Source of the DNA: Acidobacteriota bacterium
Lineage (GTDB): Bacteria; Acidobacteriota; Terriglobia; Terriglobales; Acidobacteriaceae
DNA: 64,000 bases
Assembly (NCBI GenBank): GCA_021780315.1
Contig: JAJXYY010000033.1
Coordinates: 62,001 to 126,000, forward strand
Direction: 5' to 3'
A program made the translations under genes and the position numbers. How positions within the stretch are numbered: position 1 is the first letter of the stretch; each line of letters starts with the position of its first letter. Below are positions 6,481-15,112 of this stretch, piece after piece. A model generated the notes under the pieces. It searched no databases and was not told the origin of the DNA. It saw only the letters and a program-made list of their open reading frames with translations.

Positions 6481-7446
6481 ATGCCTTACGCCAACGCAGC
6501 AGTAACCACCAACAGCCCCGCGCCGCACAGGAAAAATGCAGCGCTCCGCACAACCAGCGAATCACCCTACCAACAGCGCACCACCGAGCGCGAGAACCCC
6601 GCACAGCAGCTTATCAAGCAGGCCGTTGATTTCCTGGTTCAGCAGCTTGAAGCAGGCAAGAGCGAGACGCTCACCGCCTACCTTGCCGCAATGGCGCGTT
6701 TTCACCAGTACAGTTTTGGCAACATTCTCGCCATCGCTCGCCAACGCCCGACAGCAACCCGTGTTGCTGGCTTTCACACATGGAAGGAATTGGGCCGCTT
6801 CGTCAAGAAAGGCGAAAAAGGCATTCAGATTCTCGCGCCCATGATCTCGAAGCGGCGCAAGAACGATGAGCAACAGGAGTACACGCCGAGTGAGGTGACG
6901 AAACCCGCGCCATTTCTGATTGGCTTCCGTGCCGTTTATGTCTTTGACGTGGAGCAGACCGAGGGAGCGGAACTTGCCAAGTTCGAGCACAACATCAGCG
7001 GCGAAGCCGGAGCACACCGCGACCGCCTGATTGCTTTCTTGAATACGCAGAGCATCGCACTGGAGTTTAACGAGAGGATTGCCCCCGCGCTTGGCGTCAG
7101 CTACGGCGGAAGAATCGCGCTTTTGCCCGGTCAGTCTCAGGCCGAGGAATTTACTACTCTCGTCCACGAAACCGCGCACGAACTCTTACACAAGACCGAG
7201 CGTCGCACCATGACCACCGCCACCGTGCGGGAAACTGAAGCCGAAGCCGTGGCCTTCATTGTCGGTCAAGCCATCGGCCTTGAGATGGGAACCGCCTCTT
7301 CCGACTACATCCAGATGTATGCCGGAAACGCGGCACTCTTGGCCGAAAGCCTCGAAGTGATTCAGCGCACCTCTGCCGTGATTCTCGGGGCCATTCTCTC
7401 CGAGGAAGCCACCGAGGAACGCACTTCCGTTCCGGAGGTGGCGTGA
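6481..7446 (+). CDS. ArdC-like antirestriction protein (ssDNA-binding domain plus zincin metallopeptidase domain)
   Basis: A 321-residue protein. Residues 40-160 match the ArdC N-terminal ssDNA-binding domain (LAAMARFHQYSFGNILAIARQRPTATRVAGFHTWKELGR-VKKGEKGIQILAP). The C-terminal half is a zincin-like domain with HETAH at residues 229-233 and a downstream TEAEAVAFIVGQAIG helix supplying the glutamate ligand region. ArdC proteins travel on conjugative plasmids and ICEs and protect incoming DNA. I start at the ATG at 6481 with GAGGAG 10 bp upstream; the open frame extends 100 codons further but without family similarity. The next gene is ParB-like, a common neighbour on mobile elements. Confidence 0.85.
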   Translation: MPYANAAVTTNSPAPHRKNAALRTTSESPYQQRTTERENPAQQLIKQAVDFLVQQLEAGKSETLTAYLAAMARFHQYSFGNILAIARQRPTATRVAGFHTWKELGRFVKKGEKGIQILAPMISKRRKNDEQQEYTPSEVTKPAPFLIGFRAVYVFDVEQTEGAELAKFEHNISGEAGAHRDRLIAFLNTQSIALEFNERIAPALGVSYGGRIALLPGQSQAEEFTTLVHETAHELLHKTERRTMTTATVRETEAEAVAFIVGQAIGLEMGTASSDYIQMYAGNAALLAESLEVIQRTSAVILGAILSEEATEERTSVPEVA

Positions 7447-7486
7447 TGGAGTGCGGAACTCTCCGTGTGTTTGCGATTCGCGGCTA

Positions 7487-7508
7487 GTCCGCTCCTTGCG
7501 GAGCGGAC
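7487..7508. promoter_or_regulatory. Perfect hairpin between the ArdC-like and ParB-like genes
   Basis: GTCCGCTCC, loop TTGC, GGAGCGGAC. No T-run follows, so it is not a canonical terminator; it may be a processing or stability element, or an attenuator for the ParB-like gene starting 64 bp later. Confidence 0.5.
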
Positions 7509-7571
7509 ATACGCCCGACGTGTTTCCGCTCCGTCTGCCTTCACTCTTCAACCGCTCGAAAGGAGCCTGTA

Positions 7572-9164
7572 ATGGAAAACACTGTTCTGAATGCCACCGA
7601 GTACCGCGACCTCCCGCTTGCGTCACTCAATGAATCGAAAACAAATCCGCGCCGCATATTTGAGGATGCGGCATTGAAAGAACTGGCCGCCAGCATTCGC
7701 ACCCAAGGCGTACTGTCGCCCCTGCTCGTTCGGCCACTCGCCGAGAATAGCTTTGAAATTGTGGCAGGAGCGCGGCGCTACCGCGCCGCGCAGCTTGCCG
7801 AAGTTGCAACCGTTCCCACCCGCATCGTCCACCTGTCCGATGCGGAGGTCTTGGAAGCACAACTTGTCGAAAATCTTATTCGTGCGGAGATTCACCCGAT
7901 GGAAGAAGCCGAGGGATTCCGCGCGTTGCTCAGCTTGGAGGAACCGAAATACAGCATCGAACAGATTGCCGCTCGCCTTGGCAAGCAGCCCTCGTTCGTT
8001 GCATCCAGGTTGAAATTGACCGAGCTTATTCCTGCTGCCGTGGAAGCCTTCTATGCCAACGAAATTGGAGTGAGCCACGCGCTCTTGTTGGCGAAGCTGC
8101 CGGCAGACCAACAGAAAGCGGCACTCGTGGCTTGCTTCAAGGAAGTTTATAACGCCGAGCAGAAGCCGACGCGGATTCTGCTTCCCCTGCGCAATCTCCA
8201 ATTCTGGATTGAGAACAATGTGCTGCTTGTCCTGAAAGACGCGCCATTCGACAAGCGCGATTCTCAGCTTGTCCCGGCAGTGGGCAGTTGCGGCGACTGC
8301 CCAAAGCGGACCGGACACAACAAACTCCTGTTCGGAGACGACCTTGGAAGGCAGGGCGACCGATGCACCGATCCCGTCTGCTATCAGTCCAAGGTGGCCG
8401 CGCACGTGGCAAAAGTCATCGCCGCCAAGCCGCAGCTTGTCCAAGTCAGCACTGCCTACGGGACGCAGAAGGAAGGAAGCCCGGTTCTGCCGCGCAACAA
8501 GTACACCGCGATCCGCGACGACAAGCCGAAGTCGAAGGACGAGGCCACGCGCCCGGAGTTCAAGGCGTGCAAGTACACGACCGAGGCAATCGTTACCGAA
8601 GGCAGCGACGTGGGCACGATTCACAAGGTCTGTGCCAATCCTGAATGCGTGGTACACCACCCGAAGGCTCCCGTTCGCTCCCGCACTAACGACGCGCAAT
8701 GGAAAGCCGAACAGGACAAGCGACGCAAGGAGGAAGCCATCGCCAACGCAACCGGATTGCGAGTTCTGTCCGCGATTGCTGCGGCAGTTCCGGTGCGGCT
8801 CACCAAGCGCGACCTCTTGTTTGTGGCCGAACGCCTTGCAGGTCTACTTGATGAAAACCGTGTTGCTGTTCTCGCAAAGCAACACGGCATCAAGCAGGTC
8901 AGGGAGGGCGACTCCATCGCCAAGCTGTTTCCGGCCTTTCTTCGCCGTTCGGAGGAAAGCACACTTGGCCGGGCGGTGATCGAATCCGTCGTCCTGCTTT
9001 CCGCCTCGCGCGGCAACGCCTCACAGGTTTTGCGGGATGCGGCTGCTGCCTACAAGGTGGACACCGATGCCATCGCTGCCACAGTGAAAAAGGAGTTTGC
9101 CGCAAAGGAAAAGGCCAAGGAGGTGAAGAAGGCCACGTCGAGGAGTACCAAGAGGGCCGCATAG
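7572..9164 (+). CDS. Large ParB/RepB/Spo0J-family protein with extra zinc-finger-like segments
   Basis: A 530-residue protein. The ParB N-terminal nuclease-like domain spans about 10-105 (NPRRIFEDAALKELAASIRTQGVLSPLLVRP, then VAGARRYRAA and ENLIRAEIHPMEEA), followed by the helix-turn-helix (IEQIAARLGKQPSFVASRLKLTEL). After it come cysteine groups unusual for partition proteins: CGDCPKRTGHN...CTDPVCY (about 238-270) and CKYT...CANPECVVHH (about 336-365). The tail is Lys/Ala-rich. No ParA is adjacent, so it may be an element-borne regulator or stabilisation protein instead of a partition partner. ATG at 7572 has GAAAGGAG upstream. Confidence 0.85.
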   Translation: MENTVLNATEYRDLPLASLNESKTNPRRIFEDAALKELAASIRTQGVLSPLLVRPLAENSFEIVAGARRYRAAQLAEVATVPTRIVHLSDAEVLEAQLVENLIRAEIHPMEEAEGFRALLSLEEPKYSIEQIAARLGKQPSFVASRLKLTELIPAAVEAFYANEIGVSHALLLAKLPADQQKAALVACFKEVYNAEQKPTRILLPLRNLQFWIENNVLLVLKDAPFDKRDSQLVPAVGSCGDCPKRTGHNKLLFGDDLGRQGDRCTDPVCYQSKVAAHVAKVIAAKPQLVQVSTAYGTQKEGSPVLPRNKYTAIRDDKPKSKDEATRPEFKACKYTTEAIVTEGSDVGTIHKVCANPECVVHHPKAPVRSRTNDAQWKAEQDKRRKEEAIANATGLRVLSAIAAAVPVRLTKRDLLFVAERLAGLLDENRVAVLAKQHGIKQVREGDSIAKLFPAFLRRSEESTLGRAVIESVVLLSASRGNASQVLRDAAAAYKVDTDAIAATVKKEFAAKEKAKEVKKATSRSTKRAA

Positions 9165-9186
9165 CCAAGGTTCAATCGCAATCCCA

Positions 9187-9222
9187 AGCGGAGCCTGAGG
9201 TTGGAGGCTCCGCTCTTCTTTG
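9187..9222 (+). terminator. Rho-independent terminator after the ParB-like gene
   Basis: A perfect 10-bp stem (AGCGGAGCCT at 9187-9196, AGGCTCCGCT at 9205-9214) followed by TCTTCTTT, 23 bp after the stop codon. Confidence 0.8.
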
Positions 9223-9455
9223 TTCGACGCCCGTCTTCCCACCCTTGCTTGCGCTCCCGCCGATGGCGAGAGGTCGTCTTTCTCCCCACCCGACGGGCTA
9301 GGTTGTACACATGGCGGGCAACCTTATGCGCGTCCACCAACGCCCTAGGCGAGGTATGCGAACTCAATCTGGATTCTTGCGTGAGTCGCTCCACGTCGTG
9401 GTACCCTGCTGTGCAAAAATGGAGTCCTCACTTCAATGATTGCAGAAGGCTGGCC

Positions 9456-10535
9456 ATGATCGATAAGGTGTTGTTCGCTCGAATTGGTTGGATGAAGTTG
9501 TACAAGGGGAAACAACCAGATGATGAACGACCAATTGGCGGAGGCAGCTACAACGAGACAGAGTCTGGACATGAAATCTTCAACTTTCTGCGCACAGACG
9601 GAAAAGTCTTAGGCTATTTTCAACCACAGATGCAGCCCAAGGCGCGACGGGAGGCACACCCCTCATCCGTTCGTTTGGAAAAGATAGAACCAGGCTTTCG
9701 CGGCGATGTCCTCGATCATGTATTGGTGATTTTCCTGGCTCGTAATCCCAAAGAGGGTGGCCAATACGTAGTCGGATGGTACCGGGATGCTACTGTCTAT
9801 CGTCATCATCAGGACTCTTCTATTCCGGAACGCCAAGGAATCGGATATTTCATTCGCGCGAAGGCAGGCAATGAGCGCCTCGTACCCGAACACCTGCGGT
9901 CGCAACCAGTGCCGGGCGGCAAGGGAGGTTTCGGCCAGGCAAACATCTGCTATCGCTATAACGACAACGGCACGCCGAAAAACAACGCTCCTTGGATTGC
10001 CCAGGCTCTGAAATACGTCTCGTCATATGAGCTAGAAGACGCAGCCAATAACCCTGCTAGCGAAACAGACAGCGAGATATCAATGACTGTGGCTGGTACC
10101 CTTGAACGGGCAGCCGGATATCAGAGCAACCCTCGCATCCGCAGAGCTATTGAAAACTATGCGATGAGCTGGGCATTCAAGCGACTGCGAGAACTTGGGC
10201 TCGCCCCTGTGGATACGCACACGACGAAGCCTTACGATTTTCTCTGTAATGCCGGCGGTAGCGATCTATACGTGGAAGTTAAGGGCACTCAAGAAGACGG
10301 CAGGTGTATATCTCTCACACCAAACGAAGTGAAGCATGCGAAAGGGTACAAGAATTCCGCATTGTTTGTGGTGTACAACGTGAAGGTCCAAGGGAAGCGG
10401 AAACCAACGGTTTCGGGAGGACAAGAGCTGTTCTTGAACCTATGGGACATCAACGCCGGAAAGCTGGAGCCTCGCGGGTATTCCTTCACACTACCCGAAG
10501 GACATTTTGAAAATGGATCTAGGAAGCAGAAATGA
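9456..10535 (+). CDS. DUF3883 (NO VEIN C-terminal-like) nuclease-related protein with PUA/EVE-like N-terminal region
   Basis: A 359-residue protein. The first ~190 residues (FARIGWMKLYKG, IGGGSYN, GHEIFNFL...GYFQP, then LDHVLVIFLA..GGQYVVGWY, GKGGFGQANICY) look like a PUA-superfamily reader domain. The C-terminal third contains the DUF3883 pattern: IENYAMSWAFKRLRELG then YDFLCNAGGSDLYVEVKGT, a restriction-endonuclease-like D...E-x-K core. I start at ATG 9456 because similarity begins there; the open frame extends 85 codons further. The stop overlaps the next nuclease-like gene by four bases. Likely a modified-DNA or defence nuclease of the island; activity is inference. Confidence 0.75.
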   Translation: MIDKVLFARIGWMKLYKGKQPDDERPIGGGSYNETESGHEIFNFLRTDGKVLGYFQPQMQPKARREAHPSSVRLEKIEPGFRGDVLDHVLVIFLARNPKEGGQYVVGWYRDATVYRHHQDSSIPERQGIGYFIRAKAGNERLVPEHLRSQPVPGGKGGFGQANICYRYNDNGTPKNNAPWIAQALKYVSSYELEDAANNPASETDSEISMTVAGTLERAAGYQSNPRIRRAIENYAMSWAFKRLRELGLAPVDTHTTKPYDFLCNAGGSDLYVEVKGTQEDGRCISLTPNEVKHAKGYKNSALFVVYNVKVQGKRKPTVSGGQELFLNLWDINAGKLEPRGYSFTLPEGHFENGSRKQK

Positions 10536-11428
10536 AGCTCTGGAAGATCAACTGCATGGAGGACACATTCCCCGGTATGTGGCAACGCTGGTTTCGCAGC
10601 CAATGCGTGGCCGTGGGATGGCATAGCGCATGGGGCTTTCCATTGACCGGTCCCATTTCCGACGAGAAACATCGCTGGGCATGGAGCCGTGCGCGATCAA
10701 GCCTCCAGAAGATTCAGGTCGGCGACCACATCATCGTGTCCCTGCGGGGACACCGAGTCGGACGCCTCGGCGAAGTCACGGGAAAGGCCATTGAGGATGG
10801 TGACTGGAACCCGCTCGTGCCGCGCACCAAGGACGAACCCGATGGCGAAATGGGACGCCGCATCTTCGTTCGTTGGGATTTGACCACCGGCCCTGATAAC
10901 CGCGACGAAATCGTGCTGCTACCAGAGCGAACGCGTTTCACGAATGGAGAACTGCGCCCGACCATCGCCGAGATCGGATCGCAGTCGCTCGAAGACCTCA
11001 AGACCGCAATGAATGATGAAACAAATTGGGAAAGCCTTTTTGCGCGGTTCGACTACGAGAAGGCCCTCTCCGGTTATATCGCTACCTATCCGCACCATCT
11101 TGAAGACGGCCTGACGGTTCACCCAACGCTAAAGGTGCGCGAATTGACATTCCGCGATCGAACCCGCTCCGACGTTATCCTGCTCGACCGAAACGATAAC
11201 ACTGTTGTAGTCGAGTGTAAGCAGGGGCAGCCGAGCGTGCCTGCCATCCATCAATTACGGCGTTACCTGGCACATCTCAAGAAGGAGAAGGGGGTCGTCG
11301 CGCGCGGCATTCTGGTGCATGGCGGATCGAAGAAACTGCATGACGATGTGGTGAAAGCCGCCGACACGAGCCCAAGAGTCGAGATCGTTCAGCATCGCCT
11401 AGCCGTTGATTTCTCGCGGTGCAACTAG
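10532..11428 (+). CDS. NucS-like (DUF91) nuclease-domain protein with EVE-like N-terminal domain
   Basis: A 298-residue protein. Residues 1-125 resemble an EVE/PUA-type base-reading domain (MKLWKINC...WFRSQCVAVGW, VGDHIIVSLRGHRVGRLGEVTG, RRIFVRWDL). Residues 185-298 match the NucS C-terminal endonuclease pattern: LEDGLTVHP, then SDVILLDRNDNTVVVECKQG with the catalytic D...E-x-K, and a QLRRYLAHL helix. The ATG overlaps the DUF3883 gene by four bases, so the two make a coupled pair. True NucS works in mismatch repair; the reader fusion and island setting point to a restriction-like role here. Confidence 0.75.
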   Translation: MKLWKINCMEDTFPGMWQRWFRSQCVAVGWHSAWGFPLTGPISDEKHRWAWSRARSSLQKIQVGDHIIVSLRGHRVGRLGEVTGKAIEDGDWNPLVPRTKDEPDGEMGRRIFVRWDLTTGPDNRDEIVLLPERTRFTNGELRPTIAEIGSQSLEDLKTAMNDETNWESLFARFDYEKALSGYIATYPHHLEDGLTVHPTLKVRELTFRDRTRSDVILLDRNDNTVVVECKQGQPSVPAIHQLRRYLAHLKKEKGVVARGILVHGGSKKLHDDVVKAADTSPRVEIVQHRLAVDFSRCN

Positions 11429-11767
11429 CTAGCTGAATCATGCGCTAGAGCAGTCGGTACCAGGGGCGACTCTCGATACAGATCGCAGCACTACAACCCA
11501 ATTTAGTGGTGGAAACCCGCCAGTGCCGCTTCGCGCGCATGGGCGTATACCAATCCTTTGGCTAGTACTGGTACTTTCGTGCAATCAGACGATGGGCGTG
11601 GTCACCGGAAGTTCATGGCTGCACGTCTCACTCTTGTACCGCCATTGCCAAGTCGTCTCGATACGGCGAGCGGCGGTGCGGGCATACAATCTACTGTTCT
11701 CTGTTATGTACCTGTAAAAGCAGTACTTACCTGCGACCGTTTTAAGCGGGAGACAAGGAGTACAGCC
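11429..11767. other. 339-bp gap between the nuclease pair and the zinc-ribbon gene
   Basis: Short overlapping open frames only; none has a coding look or a ribosome site. An AAGGAG at 11755-11760 belongs to the next gene. No repeat or RNA structure recognised. Confidence 0.4.
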
Positions 11768-11977
11768 GTGAACGAATCAGGTGAACGCAAACCAGACCTC
11801 AACCACTTCCATGTATGCGTCCATTGTGGAAGCGCATTCCGCAGAGAAGAATACGAAAGCAGGGCGCTCACTTCGGGCATTTATTTATGCCCGAAGTGTG
11901 GGCACGAAGGCCCCCTGAATGTAGTGATCCGGGAAGAGGAAAGCGCACCGTCTGGCGACGGGCTGTTTTCCAAATAG
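11768..11977 (+). CDS. Small zinc-ribbon protein
   Basis: A 69-residue protein with two CxxC knuckles (VCVHCGSAF at about 16-24 and YLCPKCGHEGPL at about 41-52), the pattern of a rubredoxin-like zinc ribbon. The GTG at 11768 has AAGGAG 7 bp upstream, which decides the start over an upstream in-frame codon. Its stop is 4 bp from the convergent LysR stop. Function unknown; such ribbons are frequent small cargo genes on islands. Confidence 0.7.
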   Translation: MNESGERKPDLNHFHVCVHCGSAFRREEYESRALTSGIYLCPKCGHEGPLNVVIREEESAPSGDGLFSK

Positions 11978-11981
11978 GCTT

Positions 11982-12917
11982 TCATCCTGCTAAGGGCAAA
12001 CGGGCCTGCTGTGGCGGACGGGTGCTGGTTAACTTTCGGCCGGCGGCGCGGACAAATTCACTCACCAAGCGGGACTTGTTGTCCGCGCGTGTAGCCAGCT
12101 TCGTCACCAGCCGCAAGCGCTCCTCGGCCAGAGGTCGCATCGTGACTCCGTCGCGGGCAATGCGCCATGCGTCACCGCGAGTCAGGAACGCTACACCTTT
12201 GTGCGCCAAAACCAGTTCGAAAGCCTCTTCGGCGGTCATGAAGCGATGCACATCGGGAACGGTAACGCCTCTCTCTGATCTGACGCCCTGGATCATCGCA
12301 TCGACATGCGGATTTACATGCGGTGCGGGAAGAATCCAGTCACGCCCGCTGATGTCTTCCAGTCGAAGCTCTTTCTTGCTTCCTACGGGATCATTTTTCG
12401 ACAAGGCAATGTAAATCGGAGCCTCGGCTACGACGAGGAGATTCAGCTTGGGCGTGTCGGGAACCGCCGTGACCAGCGCCATATCCAGCTTCCCCAAAGC
12501 GACCTGATGCGCTAATTCATGGGAATAATTGCTCCATTGTTTGATCTTCAATCCCGGAAAAAGCGGAAGCTGAATCGACAGGATCGTAGAAACGAGAAAC
12601 GGATCGATATAGGCGGATTTTCCGACATTCAGGACATCGTCCGCGCCGCGCGAAGCGGCGGTGGCTTTCAAGACCGCACGCTCGGTGTGCAGCAGAGCAT
12701 GACGGGCCTCTTCGACAAAGTGGCGCCCCGGCTCGGTCACCTGGACAGTCTGATGATTGCGCTCGAAGAGGCGCAGTTCGACCAGTCCCTCCAATTCCAT
12801 GATTCGTTTGCTCAAGGTTGATTGGTCGATGCGCAGCCGTTCGGCTGCTCGGGAGAAGTTGAGCTCTTCCGCCAAAACAATCGCGGCTTGAAGCAATCGA
12901 ATTTCTGGTAGCACCAT
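11982..12917 (-). CDS. LysR-type transcriptional regulator
   Basis: A 311-residue protein with the LysR winged helix at residues 5-65 (LLQAAIVLAEELNFSRAAERLRIDQSTLSKRIMELE) and a type-2 periplasmic-binding-like effector domain. The ATG at 12917 has GGAGG 6 bp upstream, which fixes the start; the frame is open 88 codons further. The gene diverges from the helix-turn-helix/integrase pair and converges on the zinc-ribbon gene. No metabolic target operon is adjacent, so its effector and targets are unknown; it may act on the intergenic region toward the integrase. Confidence 0.88.
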   Translation of the reverse strand: MVLPEIRLLQAAIVLAEELNFSRAAERLRIDQSTLSKRIMELEGLVELRLFERNHQTVQVTEPGRHFVEEARHALLHTERAVLKATAASRGADDVLNVGKSAYIDPFLVSTILSIQLPLFPGLKIKQWSNYSHELAHQVALGKLDMALVTAVPDTPKLNLLVVAEAPIYIALSKNDPVGSKKELRLEDISGRDWILPAPHVNPHVDAMIQGVRSERGVTVPDVHRFMTAEEAFELVLAHKGVAFLTRGDAWRIARDGVTMRPLAEERLRLVTKLATRADNKSRLVSEFVRAAGRKLTSTRPPQQARLPLAG

Positions 12918-12970
12918 TGCAATCCTCCAAAAGACGAGACCTGGGCAGGACGGCAAGTTGTTGACAATTC

Positions 12971-12990
12971 GCGTTTGGGGGGACAAACGC
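12971..12990. promoter_or_regulatory. Hairpin/inverted repeat in the LysR-HTH intergenic region
   Basis: GCGTTTG and CAAACGC separated by six bases (GGGGGA), next to TTGACA at 12961-12966. It lies in the 285-bp gap 12918-13202 between divergent genes and could be part of a regulator site or promoter region. Confidence 0.35.
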
Positions 12991-13202
12991 CGGGATTTAT
13001 TTTCGATGCCGTGTGAAAAACCAGAGTTGCACAAATTTTGGTGAAGCCCGTCGTTATTCCTAACGTGCATAACGTGTTTCCTACTTTTCATTGGACGCCG
13101 GACCTGTGCAAAACCATCCTGTTGGCAGCAAAGCGCGCGCCGGTGTGTTCTTGGTCCCCAGCGATTCCAAGAGCACGACAAGGCCGATGGAGGTATTCCT
13201 TT

Positions 13203-13436
13203 ATGGGTTCATTGCCAATGATTCAGGAATCGGTCGATCTGTTGCTGACCGCCGAGGAAGTCGCCCTCTTGTTGAAGGTCAGCAGGGATTGGGTCTGGGA
13301 TCATTCCTCGCGAAGACGGCCCTATCTGCCGGTCATTCGCATGAGCGACGGTGCGCTGCGCTACCGCGCTGCCGGGATTAGAGAGTTTCTGAAAGAGCGG
13401 GAACTGGCCTCCACTTTACGGCGCAAACGCCGGTAA
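13203..13436 (+). CDS. Small helix-turn-helix (excisionase/MerR-like) protein
   Basis: A 77-residue protein with the DNA-binding pattern LLTAEEVALLLKVSRDWVWDH...LPVIRMSDGALRYRAAGIREFLKER, typical of excisionase-type winged helices. The ATG at 13203 has GGAGG 8-10 bp upstream. It stops 1 bp before the ATG at 13438 of the integrase gene, so it probably acts as directionality factor or regulator of integration. Confidence 0.75.
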   Translation: MGSLPMIQESVDLLLTAEEVALLLKVSRDWVWDHSSRRRPYLPVIRMSDGALRYRAAGIREFLKERELASTLRRKRR

Positions 13437-13437
13437 A

Positions 13438-14841
13438 ATGAATGCGGCCACTTGTTTCCTCCACACAGAAATTGAGGAACAAATGGGAGTCTCATACCAG
13501 AAAGGATGGGTCAGGCCGCGCGGCAAGAAATGGCATGGTTGTTTTCGCCGCACCGAGCTTGATTCTGAAACGAAGGAACCCAAACTCGTCACTCATTCCT
13601 TCGTGCTGGGACTTAAGACAGAGATGTCGAAGTCGCAGGCGCGAGAGAAGCTGGAGAGCGAGATCATCAAACTTGGCGGGCGCTCGACCGGAGACCTAGC
13701 CGCTGTCAACGGTGCGGTCACCTTCGAGTGGTTCGTCAAAAACCGCTACCTGCCAGTGAAAGAAGGGGACTGGAGGGAGGACACTGCCGACGTCAAGAAG
13801 TATCTGATCCAGGCAGACCTCGTCGATGCTTTCGGGGAGTATCGCCTCGAAAACTTCGACAAGGTGATTCTCCAGACCCACCTCAATCAGTTGGCAAAAA
13901 CCCGTTCCAGGGACAGAGTGTTGCAGATGCGGGCGTACACGCGGGACATCTTTGCGGAGGCGGTCGATCAGGGCTTCCTTCCGAAGGACCCTGCACGCAA
14001 GCTCAAGCCTCCCGCAAACCTGCGCGAGGTGGATAAGACGACGCTCACTTGGGATCAATTGCGCGCGACTCTGGAGAAAATCGGCGAGATTGGGCTTCGT
14101 GACTGGATACTGATGAAGCTGGATATGTCGAATGCTCTTCGGCCAAGCGAGCTGTTTCCGCTTCGCTGGAGGTGCTTCCTCGAAACTCAGCACGTTCTCG
14201 ACATCCAGGAGACGATTTACAAGGGCAAGATCCGGCCCTACGGAAAAACCAAGGGGAGCCTCACCCAAGTGCCAATCGCCGAAGTCCTCGTCGAGGAAAT
14301 CGTGGAGTACCGCGAGGAGTGCAAGAAGAAGGGCAAAGACGTTTCTCCAGATGCCTTCATGTTCCCCGGACGTTTCGGCGAGCCGATGGATACCGGCAAC
14401 TATCGCAAGCGTGTTCTACACAGACTGGCGAAGGAACTCGGACTCCCGAAGCTCACATTTCAGGTGATTCGCCGAACGATTGCCACTCTCGGCAAGTCGA
14501 TGGCGCATCCGAAGGATATCCAAGGCATGATGCGGCACAGCCGGCTGGCGACGACCATGGAGGTTTACATGCAGTCGCTCGAACCTGAGGTTCGTCGAGC
14601 GATCAACTCGATTCACGATGAGCTGATGGCGACGGCCCCCCAGGCTCCGAATAGTAAGCCACCATCTACGTCGGCGGGAACGGGCGAGACGGGCCAAACA
14701 GAATATGGGACCACAGCAAGGAAGTCGCAACACACCGAGAAAGGAGGAGAAGAGAAGAAAGCGCCGTCGCGCTGCAAGATTCTGCGATTTGCGGGCAAAG
14801 TGCGGGCAAATCGTCTGGAAGGAAATCCGCTAAATTATTGA
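13438..14841 (+). CDS. int: Tyrosine recombinase (phage-type integrase) of the island
   Basis: A 467-residue protein with an N-terminal arm-binding/SAM-like part (about 80-190) and a C-terminal catalytic domain. Catalytic Arg lies in NALRPSELFPLRWR, the second box in FQVIRRTIATLG (the usual His is replaced), His in MMRHSRLATT and the Tyr nucleophile in MEVYMQ. The last ~70 residues are a low-complexity Ser/Thr/Lys tail. Start could be ATG 13438 or ATG 13483. The gene ends 8 bp from the tRNA-Ala 3' end, marking the attachment site. Confidence 0.92.
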   Translation: MNAATCFLHTEIEEQMGVSYQKGWVRPRGKKWHGCFRRTELDSETKEPKLVTHSFVLGLKTEMSKSQAREKLESEIIKLGGRSTGDLAAVNGAVTFEWFVKNRYLPVKEGDWREDTADVKKYLIQADLVDAFGEYRLENFDKVILQTHLNQLAKTRSRDRVLQMRAYTRDIFAEAVDQGFLPKDPARKLKPPANLREVDKTTLTWDQLRATLEKIGEIGLRDWILMKLDMSNALRPSELFPLRWRCFLETQHVLDIQETIYKGKIRPYGKTKGSLTQVPIAEVLVEEIVEYREECKKKGKDVSPDAFMFPGRFGEPMDTGNYRKRVLHRLAKELGLPKLTFQVIRRTIATLGKSMAHPKDIQGMMRHSRLATTMEVYMQSLEPEVRRAINSIHDELMATAPQAPNSKPPSTSAGTGETGQTEYGTTARKSQHTEKGGEEKKAPSRCKILRFAGKVRANRLEGNPLNY

Positions 14842-14848
14842 AAAGATT

Positions 14849-14924
14849 TGGTGGACCTGGTCGGGATCGAACCGACGACCTCTTCCATGCCATGGAAGCG
14901 CGCTCCCAGCTGCGCCACAGGCCC
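14849..14924 (-). tRNA. tRNA-Ala (anticodon GGC), CCA encoded
   Basis: Read on the minus strand: acceptor GGGCCTG pairs with CAGGTCC, anticodon stem CTTCC/GGAAG with loop ATGGCAT (anticodon GGC), T-arm GTCGGTTCGATCCCGAC, and a 3' ACCA. All arms fold. The 3' end faces the integrase gene, so it is the likely integration target, and the integrated element restores its 3' sequence. Confidence 0.95.
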
Positions 14925-15112
14925 ACTCACTAGCGAGGACTTCATATAGTTTGACTGACTAAGCTCAGTTAGTCAATGCCGGACGGGAACTAAACTCTCG
15001 CACCCAGTGTCTAAGTAACCAGAACGAGCTAGTACTCCGCATTAGACGACGCTGATATTTGGCTGCATTTGCATGATCTACAACCCAAGTCGTAGTGTAG
15101 AGGATACCCGAT

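Larger units (their letters stand above)
1..14851. mobile_element. Integrative genomic island inserted at tRNA-Ala; right border in window, left border outside
   Basis: A tyrosine recombinase gene stops 8 bp from the 3' end of a tRNA-Ala gene, the usual arrangement for elements that integrate at the tRNA 3' end. To its left lie only accessory genes: helicase, XRE/ImmA, ubiquitin-like operon, IS, ArdC-like, ParB-like, nuclease-like pair, zinc ribbon, LysR. To its right the genes become housekeeping (sigma factor, rnc, lepB, rlmB). No second copy of the tRNA 3' end is visible in the window, so the left attachment site and any transfer genes would lie before position 1. No relaxase, type IV secretion or replication initiator gene is visible, so conjugative ability cannot be judged. 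Confidence 0.72.
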
